NCBI GenBank assembly: GCA_014529385.2 | Contig: CM043953.1 | Coordinates: forward strand, 76,680,372 to 76,744,371 | Origin: Adiantum capillus-veneris | Taxonomy: Eukaryota; Streptophyta; Polypodiopsida; Polypodiales; Pteridaceae | Direction: 5' to 3' | Length of the DNA stretch: 64,000 bases | Shown: one piece after another, positions 1 to 10,835 of the stretch | How positions within the stretch are numbered: the stretch's first letter is position 1 | Layout: each line of letters begins with the position of its first letter | Translations under genes and position numbers: made by a program | Notes under the pieces: generated by a model | What the model was told of the DNA's origin: nothing | Databases searched by the model: none | What the model saw: the letters and a program-made list of their open reading frames with translations, nothing else

Positions 1-72
1 ATTTTCTAGTACTTACCATCTTTGTCCATTGTCTCCTCATCCTTGGTGCGAGATAGAGTAATTGGGGCCAGG
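1..72. other. Unassigned flank left of an LTR
   Basis: Short flank before the TG that begins the plus-strand view of a family H LTR. I see no gene. It does not resemble the primer-site/leader sequence next to the other two family H LTRs, which fits the outer side of a 3' LTR. Confidence 0.3.
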
Positions 73-288
73 TGCGGGACGGGTGTCTAGCCTTATTGCA
101 GACATAGCGAGAACCACAAATATAATTATCAATCCATGGGACAAAGCTGACTCGACTAGTACATAGAGGCTACAAGAGGTTTTTAATCCCTTGGAAAACA
201 ACAGACAACTCGCATCTAACTCAAGATACACTCAAATGACAGAAATCACCAGAAGCTAGTCACTCATCGGCAAACAAATTATAACCGT

Positions 289-1303
289 TGTGAAGGATTG
301 GGGGGTTAGCCTCTACAACACCTCAAACCAACACCAAGAAAAGAGGATGAAGATTATATCTCTCTCAAGGTAACATGGGCTGATCTTCTCTCACAATTTT
401 TGATAGCCTCACTCACACTCAGCCTTGACTAGCTTCGACTAGCTTCCCTCTACACCGCTACAACTCCCACTATACTTGGATGCACCAAAGGAAGCAAGGG
501 AACCAAGAAAACCAAAGTAAAAAATTAAATAAAAACAATGGAAATCTCTGTACTTTTTCTCATAAAACCAAGAGCTTCACTTCTTTTCAAACGCCCTTCC
601 ATGTGCTAGTAGAGACTCCATAGGCACTCTCATATATACACATAATTGGACCAAAATCCATCCAAATCAAGCTCACTTTGAAAACCCACAAATTTGAAAA
701 AAAAAATCAAAAAAAGTGATGGAAAAATTGGGAAAAACCTTGCCCTTTTGTGTATGTACAAGCAAGGAATTGCAGCGCATAGTCTACCCTCGACTAGTTG
801 CACCAAAGGGAACCACACACAACATGGCTAACATACCTCAAACCAAGATGAAGAGAGGTCAATATGCAGAGCTAATCACCAACTTCCATCAGCCCATTGA
901 GGAAAGAAACACTCTCAACTCACCACACCAAGCTCTCGCAAGGCAAGAGGGACACCTCTACACCAAAACCCCCACCCTTCACCGCAGGCTGGAGCAACAC
1001 ATAGTTTCTTCTTCACAGCTGAATATCCCTCTTCACTCACGAACTCAAGCTGATAAAAGTTCAGTTTTTCTTTATATTTTTAAAGCACTTACTCACACTT
1101 TTAAGTCTTAACACTTCTATGTACAAAAACAACAATATGTACCCCGCACAACTGGCCCGCATGCGTAGAGACATCTAGCACACACCGCCTTTGTACACTT
1201 TGTACAAGCATGCTTTATTTACATCTAAGGACCCCAAAATCATTAAAGAACATATCTCAAAGGCTTTGGGGTGTCCAGCACCATTCCGCCAAAACACGTC
1301 ACA
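289..1303. mobile_element. Solo LTR-like insertion inside the family H LTR
   Basis: The 1015 bp segment begins TGTGAAGG and ends CGTCACA, with CCGT repeated on each side (285-288 and 1304-1307, 5 bp if the neighbouring A is counted). The other two family H LTRs run straight through this point, so it is a clean insertion. TG..CA ends, a short target duplication and no coding capacity fit a solo LTR of an unrelated family. The frame at 716-1111 inside it shows no known domain. Orientation is undetermined. Confidence 0.65.
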
Positions 1304-1773
1304 CCGTTACAGCATCAAACGACATCCAAACGTCACGAAACTTCTAGGACATGTTTATAAGACCTAAGAACACATGCTTATGGTTTCAAATCTCACTTTA
1401 TAGGTGAAGTGAAAAAATTATAATTATTAACAACAGTGAGTTTTTGACCTAGTCGTTTTCGACCCAGAATGCATTTGAATGCTTAGCAATGATGCCCCAA
1501 CACCCCGCCTATACTTAGTTTATGATTTTGAAGCTTTAATTTCTACTTAAGATGAAATTAGGTCGTGGGTCGGTGATGCCAAAAGATATAGATTACCATG
1601 AAATGCTTACGTCAATGCGTAGAGCTCTTACCTGCGGTTGCAAATGCAACAAACGTCACTACAATGTGACAACCGGGAAGGGAGTAGGAAGCACGAGAAG
1701 GAGAGAAGTGAGCGCCGTTAGCTCACACTGTGTTTCTATTATCCAAAACTTATAAAATACTTACAAAAATTGG

Positions 1774-1781
1774 CTTTTATA
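1774..1781 (-). promoter_or_regulatory. TATA box of family H LTR
   Basis: TATAAAAG on the minus strand, at the same place in all three family H LTRs (also 54977-54984 minus and 58228-58235 plus). Position and conservation point to the LTR core promoter. Confidence 0.6.
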
Positions 1782-2001
1782 CCTTAGCCAAGGTTTTTGT
1801 GGTCAAAACTGATAATCTAGGAGCTCTAACTAAAGATAGGTTGATACAATTTGGAAGCTTGTAGCCCTGGCTCATCAGTTACATTGTTTATCTGGAAAGT
1901 AGGAGTTACAACATTCCCAATTTATCAAAATAATAAGTGTTTTTACAATAAAAGCTCTGAAAAATGTTATCCAAGTTATCTGAGTTAGTTTGTTGCTAAC
2001 A

Positions 2002-2015
2002 TTCCCCCCTTCCTC
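2002..2015 (-). other. Polypurine tract of family H element
   Basis: On the minus strand GAGGAAGGGGGGAA directly precedes the LTR start TGTTAGC. This is the expected place and composition for the plus-strand primer of reverse transcription. It marks the LTR at 73-2001 as the 3' LTR. Confidence 0.8.
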
Positions 2016-2040
2016 GACTATGTTGTCCCTTCACACAACT

Positions 2041-4283
2041 TCATGGACTGAAGTAGTCTTCGAGTTGACGGTTAGCGAGGCAGTCTTTAAGCGCATCTAG
2101 TGCTTTCTCATATCTGATTCTTTGTTCTTTGTCACAAACTTGCAAGAACTGCATAGTGACTCTGTTTTTAAGTTCAATGGCTGAATAGCCAACAAATGTG
2201 GATGTAAGGTAACTTATCACTGGCCCAAATATCTTCATTCCCCAAATGAAGAAACTTGTATAGAATGCTTCCTCAAACGCCAACATATTGCTAGAGGCAA
2301 AAACATACATCGGGCGTAGAAGCCGTAGAGGACTTCTTCTGAAGGTTTTCCACTTAAATCATAACAGAGACCTTTATTGCCTTTGAGAAAAGATATCCAT
2401 GGTGCTCCGGCTTGCTCAGGCTCATGAAAAGTTTGAATGCAGGTGAGAATCATTCTGCAAATCTTATAAAGCATGGCACATGAGAGGTCAGGGAGGCTCT
2501 TGAAGAAATTCATGGCGCCCATTAGGGTTTTCACCATGTATTCTTCCGTTGGTGTTCCCTGCTCTGGAGCTAATAGGCGTGGGTAATTCATCCATGGAGG
2601 CCTCTTATTTTTTAGTGCTTCATATGCCTGCCATGTCCTTACCCTTGGTACAGGACAGAATGTGGGGTCTTTTTGGAGGGCTGCAGGTGCTCTTGTGAAC
2701 AAAATTAGATATCTTGAATTCTTGTTTAACCAGCTCTCTCTCCACTTGGGGTGGATATCCTCTGAGCCTTCTACCTGCATATCTTTGTATAGTCTTTCCT
2801 TTACCTATAGTAACTCCACTTTGATCAAGGGGTATGGCAGTGATTGTTGATGACATTGAGCATTGATTTAGTTGGGAGTGAGTTGAGTTAAATTTACCGA
2901 GTGCAGTACTTTCAACTCCCAATCCATTGTTGCTTTCTATTCAGCATCTGTTTCCTGGGCAGTCTGCTCTTTTAATGCATCTTCCTTAGCTTTAGAAAGC
3001 TGGACCATGGGCACTTGCTCAGCTCTAGTGAGTGGTACGTGAAAGTCCAACTCCGACTCTCCTACTAGCCCTTCTGACAGCTGTGTTTCCATTTCAATAA
3101 ATGAGACTGAGGGTATATCAACGGTTGGTTGTTCAGATGTTCCTGCTTCTTCCTTATGTTTTGGTTGTCCCTCTCTCAGCAGCAGCTGATTGAATCTCTT
3201 TAAGTCGGCTATCTCTTTGATCAATCGCTCTTCTTGTTTGACCCGCATCAATGCAAGGTCTTGTCTTTGTGATTATTCCAGCTTCAGCTCTAACTCAAGG
3301 TCCTTTTTCCTCTTTTCTAAAGTCTGGTAGACTTCATCTGTTCTCTTGATTGAGGCGACAGCAGGGTTTTCTCTTATCTGTCTCAAAAATGCTACTTGAT
3401 CATTGATTCATTGCTTGGAGTATTTCAAGGAAGCATTAGCTACATCAAGATGCACTTGGATCTTTTGTACTGACAAAGTAGTGGTGAGAAGTTTATTGGT
3501 TACTTCTATTAGTTGTTGATCTTTGCTTTTGCATGTATGAATAACTTAGGTAGAAGCTCTCCCAGCTCTTCCATCTCTTTCTACTGCTTCTCTTTGGCAA
3601 GTTGGTGTTGTTCTGCTTCATCCTTCAGCTCTTTGATTTGTCTTTGGAGATCTGAAATAATGTTCATTCATCCAACTCTCCTTGTAGAGCATCAATGACG
3701 AGTTCAAGTTCCCTAGCCTTAGCACTGCGGCTAAGTACTATTGTTCTCATTTTATCTGTCATTAGCTGCATCTACTTGGCATATTCATTGACTTGCGTGA
3801 TGACTTTGTCATTTGTTTCCCATTCAATAGGCTCTACTTGGGGCTGTATAGAGGTTTCAGCCATTTTTGTTTGTGGTTATTTAGGTGGTACTGTGGTTTC
3901 TGCTTGTGCTTGTGGCGGGGGTTCTACTTCTCCTTCTTGAGGCATTGCGGTTGCCTCGACCGATTCTGCTGCTTGAGGCTTTGTGGATGCCTTGGCTGTT
4001 TCTGGTTGGGTTGTTGTAGAAGGTCGTGCCTCAGTTTGTTTTGTTTCTTTTGGTTGTTCAAAACTTGCTTCTGCATGTTTCTTCTCTTTTCCCTTGGCTT
4101 CCTCGCCCTCTTTGGGTGAAGTGGGTTTTGGAGACACATCCCCCTAGTCGTGATGTGACTCACCTTGTTCAGTAGCCTATGCTTGTCTTTGTTGATCGTT
4201 TGCTTCTTCCTTTGCTTTCCTTTCAGCTTCTTAAGCTTCCTTCAGCTTCAAGACTGCTGCTGCCACCTTTTTTGATCTCATCC
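2041..4283 (-). pseudogene. 3' accessory ORF of family H: Pro/Glu-rich plus coiled-coil protein, C-terminal part
   Basis: Minus-strand coding sequence between integrase and the 3' LTR, the place where env-like ORFs sit in some plant Ty3/gypsy elements. Stitched across stops and frameshifts it has: a Lys/Glu coiled-coil start near 4280; a segment rich in Pro, Thr, Ala and Glu (4137-3877, frame beginning MSPKPTSPKEGEEAKG); a long heptad-like Glu/Lys/Leu/Gln stretch (about 3720-3170); and a C-terminal part with Trp-rich patches and a hydrophobic stretch (2780-2041, frames 2235-2780 and 2041-2310). In-frame stops are mostly TAG, TAA or TGA where Gln, Glu or Arg would suit the pattern. No homologue is recognised. 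No clear signal peptide or envelope feature is visible, so envelope is not claimed. Confidence 0.5.
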
Positions 4284-4291
4284 AAAGGCAA

Positions 4292-4956
4292 GTGGAAGAA
4301 CCAGCTTGCCTCTACCATCAACACTTTCAATTCTTATCAAAGACATCGCCACGGTACACCACCCCAAACCATGCGGTTGCGACCACCTTCACACAAGTAT
4401 TAAAGTTGACAACCAAGCAGGCAATTGATCATGCACCATATGTGCTGACAACACTGACAGGCACAAAGAAAGAAGGTAAAATCACATATCTAGGTGCTCC
4501 TGAAGTACTGACAAGAATAGAATATCATGCTATTGGAATGGCCGATAATTTTTTGCCAACCCCAGATCAGAACACCTCGATTGTGTCTACTCAACCTTCT
4601 CAAGAACCACGCGTTCAACGAAGAGAGTGTATAAGTCAAACGAAGAATCTGCAAAAAGCTCCCATGAAGCTCATAGCAGTGAGAGCTCGGACAATGAGGA
4701 AAGACCAGCAAGAATTGAAGAAATGAAAAAGAAAGCCGTAGCAGCACACCAAGAGGAACCTCAACAAAAGAAGGCAAGGTTTGAAAGAGAAAAGCAAACT
4801 TATGAAAGAAGTCGCCAAGCTACAGGTGAGGACCATGAAAGATGGAGTCCCAGATATATAAGGGGAACCAAAACCAAGAACCCTGCAAGAAATGGAGCAG
4901 AGGATCCCAAGGATTTCCTTGAGCGCATGTATGCGGAAGCAAAATCTCTTTGGTAA
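4292..4956 (+). pseudogene. Charged protein segment in reverse orientation, probable inversion inside the 3' ORF
   Basis: Here the protein-like frame lies on the plus strand while coding sequence on both sides is on the minus strand. The frame starting at 4292 carries a segment including KEGKITYLGAPEVLTRIEY, then passes by a frameshift near 4625 into a Glu/Lys/Ser-rich frame (4627-4956) ending at a TAA. The opposite strand shows only Leu/Phe/Ser-rich shadow frames. I read it as about 670 bp of the same 3' ORF turned around; an unrelated insertion is possible. No domain is recognised. Confidence 0.4.
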
Positions 4957-4964
4957 AAGTGCTT

Positions 4965-5480
4965 GTTGTGTTTCTATCTCTGGCCCGCATCGTCATACCT
5001 TCAGTTGGCAACTTCAGTGCCTCGGCCACTATCTCCTTGGTGATTACTACTTCTACCTTCTGCCCTTGTTGATCAATGATTTGTGAAGACCCATCTTCTT
5101 TGATTGTAGATAGTAACTCATATGCCTTCTAGAAATCCACGCCGCATGGTTCCTGGTCGTAGAAGTCTCTTAGGCCTAGCCTTCTATTGGCTTCTTTGGT
5201 GTTTGTCTTTGCAGCTACATCATATATCTCCTTTGGTAGCATTTGTAGTTCCACTTGGTGTCCTTCTTCACTCTTGAACCTGCCAGTGAAAATAGTTGTG
5301 TTGTTGTTCTCAAGATGTTCTTTTGACAAGTAAGTTGCCTTTGTCGTCTTCACTGAACTTGGATCTAATTGGTAAGGTGGCAACTCTTGCAACTTTTCTT
5401 TCTAGGACACCCTTTTCTTTGCCTTCTTGGCAGCTTGCATTGCTCCCCTCATGTCTTGTGTGAGACGGTGTTGAAAATGG
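4965..5480 (-). pseudogene. 3' accessory ORF of family H, N-terminal part
   Basis: Minus-strand frame beginning near 5460 (MRGAMQAAKKAKKRVS, then a stop), through ELPPYQLDPSSVKTTKATYL, to a region near 5000 containing VVITKEIVAEALKLPTEG. One stop near 5130 separates the two halves of an otherwise continuous reading. The last phrase reminds me of plant transposon ORFs of the putative plant transposon protein type, but that is a resemblance from memory only. It is followed to the left by the reversed segment at 4292-4956, then by the coiled-coil part. Confidence 0.4.
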
Positions 5481-6195
5481 AGGACTATGGACTCCCAAAA
5501 TCGTGCATGAAGAAGGTCGAGAGCTCTCTCCTCCAATAGTGACTACTGGAAATGAGGTGATCATTTTGGGTTGCCTTGGATATCTATACTCGGACTTCCC
5601 AAACTATTTTTTTCCAAATTACCCTATTAGTCCTACTAGGCCGTGAAATCTATGTTAAACTCAAAAATTTCTTCAATCGGATTCCGTGAGCTCATTCTGC
5701 AAGAATTTGCAAAAGTAGGCCTTGGCAGCCTTATTTAGGCTTCCCGCTTTCATTTGTCGATTCGATTGAAATTTTTTGTGCCTGTCCACCTTGTCCTTCT
5801 AATCATCAATGTATCTTCAGTTTCTCCATCTGAGCTCCTTTGCTATTTATTATTAATTTTTGACCTGTTTATTGAAAAAATAAAAGAAAATAATAAAATG
5901 AGCTAAAAAAGCAAAGTGAAAAATCAATAATTAAGAAAATCCATTGAGAAACACTGCTTTATTATTTTTTGGTGGATTTCTCCATTTTTATGTTTCAATA
6001 TCAAGAAAAATACTAAAAAGAACAAAAAAGACCATTTTTCGGATAGTATATACACTATTTACACTCATCGAGGACATGTTATCACCTTCATTTCCCTGTT
6101 ATGATTTTGTAAGGATATTATTAGGTAATTTTGCAAAAAATCACACGTTAACATCCAACTTTTTTCCTCTCTCTTCAAACATTGCCCTTAATTAC
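5481..6195. other. AT-rich spacer in family H
   Basis: About 700 bases between the pol-side fragments and the 3' ORF. It is AT-rich with many A and T runs and no frame that looks coding. It may hold the leader for the 3' ORF transcript; I see no diagnostic signal. Confidence 0.4.
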
Positions 6196-6890
6196 TTAGT
6201 TCCCTTCCACCCCTCCTAGATGGCGTACTCCGGGATGACTATGTGCATGGGTTGAACAATCGTGTCTATGCATAGCTTTGGTTGGCTCTACCATGCTTTG
6301 AAGATCAATGCAATTCAAACCATTATGATGTGCAAGAGTTGGGTCTTGAGTAATTAACTCAAGGGTTTCTGAGGTCGAGGTTTTCTTTTGCTGTCTCCCA
6401 AAGAGAAAATCTTTTGGCTTGTATGCTCTTTGCATTATTGTACCGTCAGGATGCTTTGGCACACTGATTTCCTGAGCTGTCGGCATCAATAATGATGGTT
6501 GTCGAGCTTTAACTCGCCATTAGTATCTTGATTTTTCTTCAACAAAATGTTGTGGTTGAGTGTTTTGAGGCTTAACCCTCCACTGCTTCATCAGTTTTAC
6601 AGTTTGTGGAGAAGATAAGTGCTCTTTTTTTTTTCCAAATCTATTTTGTTTTAGATTCCTTGCTCAAAGATTCTTGTCTTTATGTTTTGAATCTTGGAAC
6701 CATCTTTGGTACAGTAGATGATGTTTTGGGCAGCCAGATTTTTGTGACTCCTTGCATGCTACTTGTAGCATTTGCTTGGCTATAGGATGGAGAATATTAA
6801 TTGCTTTGTGGTTTGCTCTGCTGGTAACCTCCTTTCCATTCCTCTTTGCTTGGTGCAGTTGGAACAATGAGTTGTCCGCCTTTAGGTGAT
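6196..6890 (-). pseudogene. Decayed pol-tail fragments of family H
   Basis: Two minus frames (6196-6489 and 6664-6867) follow the retropepsin-like frame on the same strand and continue the decayed polyprotein. They are basic, His- and Gln-rich. No domain is recognised, and stops and frame changes separate them. Confidence 0.35.
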
Positions 6891-6915
6891 AGCTTGAGAT
6901 GATTGGTATCCCAAT

Positions 6916-7290
6916 CTAGTACTGCCTTGTACATCCGCATGCTGAGATTCCAAGAATCATTGTTTCATTCATCTGTTCATCTGGTAAGAATATAAATTGA
7001 TGAGGGCATGAACATCCATGTACTATCACATTTAAGCTGAATATTCTCAATGTCGGTGTTGGGTTCTTGTTGCATCCTCTAATAGTCGATATTCCTGAAG
7101 TCAAAGACTGATTCGTTGCTTTCTTGTACGTGGAATAACTGACTGCATTTACTCGAGCTCCTATATCAACCAATGCATTTGTGCTATGATTGTCCAACTA
7201 TACTTTGATAGAAAGGTCCATTCCATCTAGCCATTCATCATCTGTTGACACTCCACCTTTCTGTAATTCCCATAGTCATTCATCTAGTTC
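6916..7290 (-). pseudogene. Second retropepsin-like domain, downstream of integrase
   Basis: The frame at 7197-6916 has the layout of a retroviral-type aspartic protease. It carries NALVDIGARVNAVSYSTYKK (a D-T/S-G-A box with Ile for Thr), then an IRGCN-type flap region, a beta segment LNVIVHG, an FLPDEQMNETMILG segment and a trailing short ORF. It reads on, with stops, from the integrase C-terminal region at 7740-7300 on the same strand. This family already has a different protease before the reverse transcriptase (21627-22127, DSG box). A second protease-like domain after the integrase is unusual. It may be a captured retropepsin-like domain or part of a fused element. A stop just before the frame and the altered active-site box suggest it is inactive. 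Confidence 0.55.
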
Positions 7291-7963
7291 CAGAGTCTTG
7301 ATGGGAATAGGTATTTGTTGATTTTTGAGAGTAGCTTTCCTTTTGAGTACTCAAAGTTGAGCATCCTCTTGGGCTTCATCAATGACGTGCTGTCATTTTA
7401 TCTTTCTTTGCTTTGCTGCATGCATCTTTTCTACCAATTCATTGGTTAGTGGAAAATTGTACTTCTTTAAACGATAGCCACTAATCCAATTAGCCATTGG
7501 TTCACCATCTAGGGTGGACAACTTAACTGCTCCACTTGGAGATACATCTTCAATGATAAACGGTCCGTTTCCCTTTTTCTTAAACTTGGGAAGGTGTTGC
7601 TTAAGGGAATAGAATAAAACTAAGTCCCCTTTTTTGAAGATTTTTGTAACTAGATGGGAATCAAAAAACTATTTCTGTTTTTGCTTTTGTACATAGTTGC
7701 GAGCTACAGTTGTTAGTCTTTGCTCATCAAGATTTTCCAAATCTTCAAGCCTCTCTGATCATTCATGTCCAGTCCACTCAAGATCCTTAGCTACCCTTAG
7801 TGTCGGCAATAGAAATTCTATAGACTATATGGCATCAAGACCATAAACAAAGTTAAAGGGTGTAGCATTTAAAGTTGTCTTGAATAAAACTCTATAAGCC
7901 CATAGAGCAGTATGGAGATTCATTTCCCAATCTCTCTGTCCTGAACTAACCACTTTAGTCAAT
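7291..7963 (-). pseudogene. Family H integrase, C-terminal part (copy 2, right of it interrupted)
   Basis: Minus-strand reading: RDWEM and LWAYRV region, then TPFNFVYGLDAI, FLLPTLRVAKDLEWTGHE, KKGDLVLFYSLKQHLPKFKK, and DVSPSGAVKLSTLDGEPMA. These match the same segments of copy 1 at 17526-18170. This is the end of the catalytic core and the C-terminal DNA-binding region of a non-chromodomain Ty3/gypsy integrase. Several stops are present. The rest of the core continues at 15894, beyond the chromovirus that split it. Confidence 0.8.
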
Positions 7964-7968
7964 ACTGA
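7964..7968. repeat. Target site duplication ACTGA (left)
   Basis: ACTGA immediately left of the chromovirus, repeated at 15889-15893. Removing the element and one copy restores the integrase reading that copy 1 shows uninterrupted near 18180. Confidence 0.9.
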
Positions 7969-8426
7969 TGTAATGGAATTAGCCTTTTAACTTGAGTTGG
8001 AGCGGAAAGTGAATAACATATTGAGCATTTCCTTGAGTGTTCCTTTGTGTGTAGATGTGGCTTGAGAAAGAAAGTTCTTGGATGGAGAGAGCAACACTAA
8101 CACATTACTTCATTAACATGGCATGATCAATACTTGTAAAAGAGAGTGAGAGAAGAAGACAGAAGTAGAAGTAGCTCTACAAGAAATCAACAACCCCTTG
8201 CACATAATCACTCATAGCTCTTGTAGCATAGCTTATCATAGTGACAATGGAGATTAGAGAGATTGATAAGCAAGCATAAGCATTCTCTTGTGTGGATTTG
8301 CATCCATAGCCAAGAGCTTGTGGTAGTAGGCACTCAACTTCTCAAGCTTGGAGAAGGAGATGGAGTTCTTGCTTCACAAGAGTGTGTGAAGGGAAGAATG
8401 AGAGTGACAGAGCTCATGTGAGGCTC

Positions 8427-8471
<45 letters not shown>

Positions 8472-9146
8472 AGGTCGACCCCCTTCCCTAAGCTTTCCTT
8501 CAAGCTTTTTTGGGCCATGTAGCCCTCTAGCCAATGAGAGATTGGCTCCCTTTGGAGCAATATGTGTAGTCTCTTGACAAGTGTCCTTATTTCCCTCTTG
8601 TGAGGTTAAGCTAGCACCCCCCTTGCTTAAGCAAGATGCCCCCTTGCCTACTTGAGTAAGGTGCCTCTACACTTGACGTGTGGCCCCTTTCCTTTCATAA
8701 GAGTATGGGTCCTTGGTGAGGTGCATACTTACAACACACATCCCTCCTTTGTAGGGCTTGCCTCCCTCTTTGTAGCAAGATATTTGATCTTGGTAAGCAG
8801 GCAGGCCCTCTGCTTAAGCACAGCCCTAGCTTAAGCAAGCTGCCCCCTTGCATGTTTGGACCTTAGTGACTAAAGAGTAAAAATTAAAGACTATGTCTTA
8901 AGGCTTTTAACACTTACCTTTGGAGGCTTTAATGAAGACAACCCTAAGGTCTTTTGCTCCATTGGTTAACATTGGTCTTTGATAGACCTTTTCTCATTTG
9001 GGTCCCTTTACCATTGGCCCCGTGCTGAAATAGATCTATAAGCACATCTATATCTTAACCCTTGTTCCCGTTTTTTTCCCCAAAATAAGTGATCAGTTTA
9101 ATATGAGAAAATTAGTTGGGTTGGTTAGATATTAGATTTTATGACA
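7969..9146 (-). repeat. Chromovirus 3' LTR
   Basis: 1178 bp, TGTAATGG..TATGACA in plus view. Very similar to 14412-15888 but about 300 bp shorter, chiefly because it lacks a segment matching 14590-14880. The solo LTR at 61435-63135 carries that segment (around 62800-62940), so this LTR has a deletion rather than its partner having an insertion. Confidence 0.9.
8431..8469. repeat. (GA)n microsatellite in the 3' LTR
   Basis: 39 bases of pure GA. The matching tract in the 5' LTR is 63 bases (15146-15208), so it has changed length since insertion. Confidence 0.95.
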
Positions 9147-9159
9147 TTATGTCTCTCTT
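9147..9159 (-). other. Polypurine tract of chromovirus
   Basis: Minus-strand AAGAGAGACATAA directly before the 3' LTR start TGTCATAA. Purine-rich and correctly placed, though shorter and less pure than the family H tract. Confidence 0.55.
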
Positions 9160-9525
9160 GAAATCATAGTCATCCTCGACTATGAGGTAGGAGAGATAAA
9201 GTCGTAGTCATTAGTAAATTTTACTTAGCGGGTAGAGAATCCCTTTTTACCCTACGACATCTTTCCAAGATGGATGACTAATCCATTTGGTGCTTGGGAG
9301 ACATACCTGCCGCAAGCATGTCTACTCTTTAGTCCATTTCATTCTCCCAAAGTAGAGTGATAATTTCTACTTGGTGTTTGAGAGACGTCGTCGTCACAAA
9401 CATGATTCTAAGCATGCATACTATTTAAATTTGTGCACATTAAAAAGATCATTTCTAAAAAATTGTACATTTGCTTATTCTAATGTAGCATTGTAAGCAT
9501 TGGCAAGGTTCATACTATCCTTAAG

Positions 9526-9944
9526 CTATATTCCTTGCATCCATCTAGCATCTTCAAAAGGATAATTTTTGAACTTAATAAGATACCGTTGGATAATCTT
9601 ACCATGTCTTAGTACCTTGTATTCATGCCAAAGGATAGCTTCGGGTTGTAGTACCTCTTCTTGGTCTTCAACTTCGTGAGGGTCTTCAATAATTGGTTCA
9701 CTTTTGGCTCTCCTTTGTAGGGCTTAAGTAGGCTTACATGAAAATCATTGTGTATGAGCCAATGGTTGGGCAACTTGAGTTGATAAGCCGTCTCATTGAT
9801 GGGCTTCAAGATTTGGAAAGGACCATAGTATCTTTTTGCTAGTTTAGCATAATACTTTTGATGGCCCGTAGGATTTTTGCCCGTCGTTTGCCTTAATCGA
9901 GCCTTAGGAAACTTGAGTAAGACCCAATCATTTTCTTTGACCAT
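9526..9944 (-). pseudogene. Chromovirus integrase C-terminus and chromodomain
   Basis: The frame 9944-9609 begins [18 protein letters not shown] and runs through [20 protein letters not shown] to [14 protein letters not shown], the GPF/Y-type C-terminal integrase module. After a frame change near 9620 the reading [15 protein letters not shown] and YLIKFKNYPFEDARWM, ending in TAG at 9526, is a chromodomain with its aromatic and Leu/Trp positions. Chromodomains of this clade are thought to direct integration to particular chromatin. The frameshift between the two modules would detach the chromodomain. Confidence 0.85.
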
Positions 9945-10775
9945 TAAGGCCCTTCTGTGCTTATCAACAACAGCTTTTTGCCTTTGTTGAGAGATGGATA
10001 TAGCCTCCTTAATCTTTTGAAAATATTCTTATAGGTCACAGCTATACTCATCGGCGGCGAAGATCTTCCCATGTACTTTGAGTAGCAAGGGACTTTTAGG
10101 TCTTCCCTCAATGATCTCAAAAGGTGCCTTTCCCGTAGAAGTATGTACAGTGTCATTGTAAGCATACTCTACAAGTGGTAACTACTTTTTCCATTGTGAG
10201 CGTTCATCTACTTCTGTAACATAAGTCTTTAGTAGATCGAGTATCGTAAGATTGGATATCTCACTTCGGCCATCCGTTTGTGGGTGATTGGCCGAAGAGA
10301 AGTTCAATCTTGTTCCTAGATTTTCAAAGAGACCTATCCAAAAATTACTCGTCATTCTAGGATCTCTATCTGACACAATGGATGTGGGTAATCCATGGTG
10401 TTTGAAAAACTGTGATATGAAGAGAGTTGCCATTTGGTGTGCCTTAATAGTCTTTTTGATAGGAATAAAATGTGCTTGCTTGCTAAACATGTCGACTATT
10501 TTCCATATTCCCGTATTCCCATGGATAGACTTGGGTAATCCAAAGATGAAATCCATGGATATACTCTCCCATGGTGAATTTGGGATAGGCAATGGCTGGA
10601 GTAATCCAGGTTCCTTCCCCCAATCATATTTGGTCTTTTGGCATACTACACATTTTGAAACATACTCTTGTATGTCCACTTTCATGGTAGGCCAATAGAA
10701 ATACGTCTCTACTCCTCGAAGAGTAGGTTGAATACCTCTATGCCCCGCATAGGGAGGAGCATGGAATTCATACAT
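9945..10775 (-). pseudogene. Chromovirus integrase, zinc-binding domain and catalytic core
   Basis: The frame 10775-10182 includes HAPPYAGHRG..CVVCQKTK (HHCC zinc-binding module, slightly altered), SMDFIFGLPKS (first Asp), IVSDRDPRMTSNFW (second Asp) and HPQTDGRSEISN (Glu). The DDE triad is present. The frame stops at 10182 and continues in another frame (10165-9944, including a GKAPFEIIEG reading when shifted) towards the C-terminal module. One more stop lies near 10033. Confidence 0.88.
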
Positions 10776-10835
10776 AACTTTCTCACGAAGGGAATGGGTA
10801 ACACATAGCCTATTGCCGTGGAGAAGATAACCATC

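Larger units (their letters stand above)
73..2001 (-). mobile_element. Family H LTR (3' LTR position), interrupted
   Basis: Read on the minus strand it starts TGTTAGCAAC and ends CCCGCA. It aligns along its length with LTRs at 54299-55206 (minus) and 58017-58924 (plus). Shared blocks include the TATA region, CTTGGCTAAGG and the ACGTCAATGCGTAG-type block. Without the 1015 bp nested insertion (289-1303) it is about 910 bp, close to the other two copies. A purine-rich tract lies just inside (2002-2015), so it is the 3' LTR of the minus-strand element whose body lies to the right. Confidence 0.85.

Noticed and set aside
10288-10698. 136-residue plus frame opposite the chromovirus integrase
   Set aside because: Antisense shadow of a clear integrase frame.
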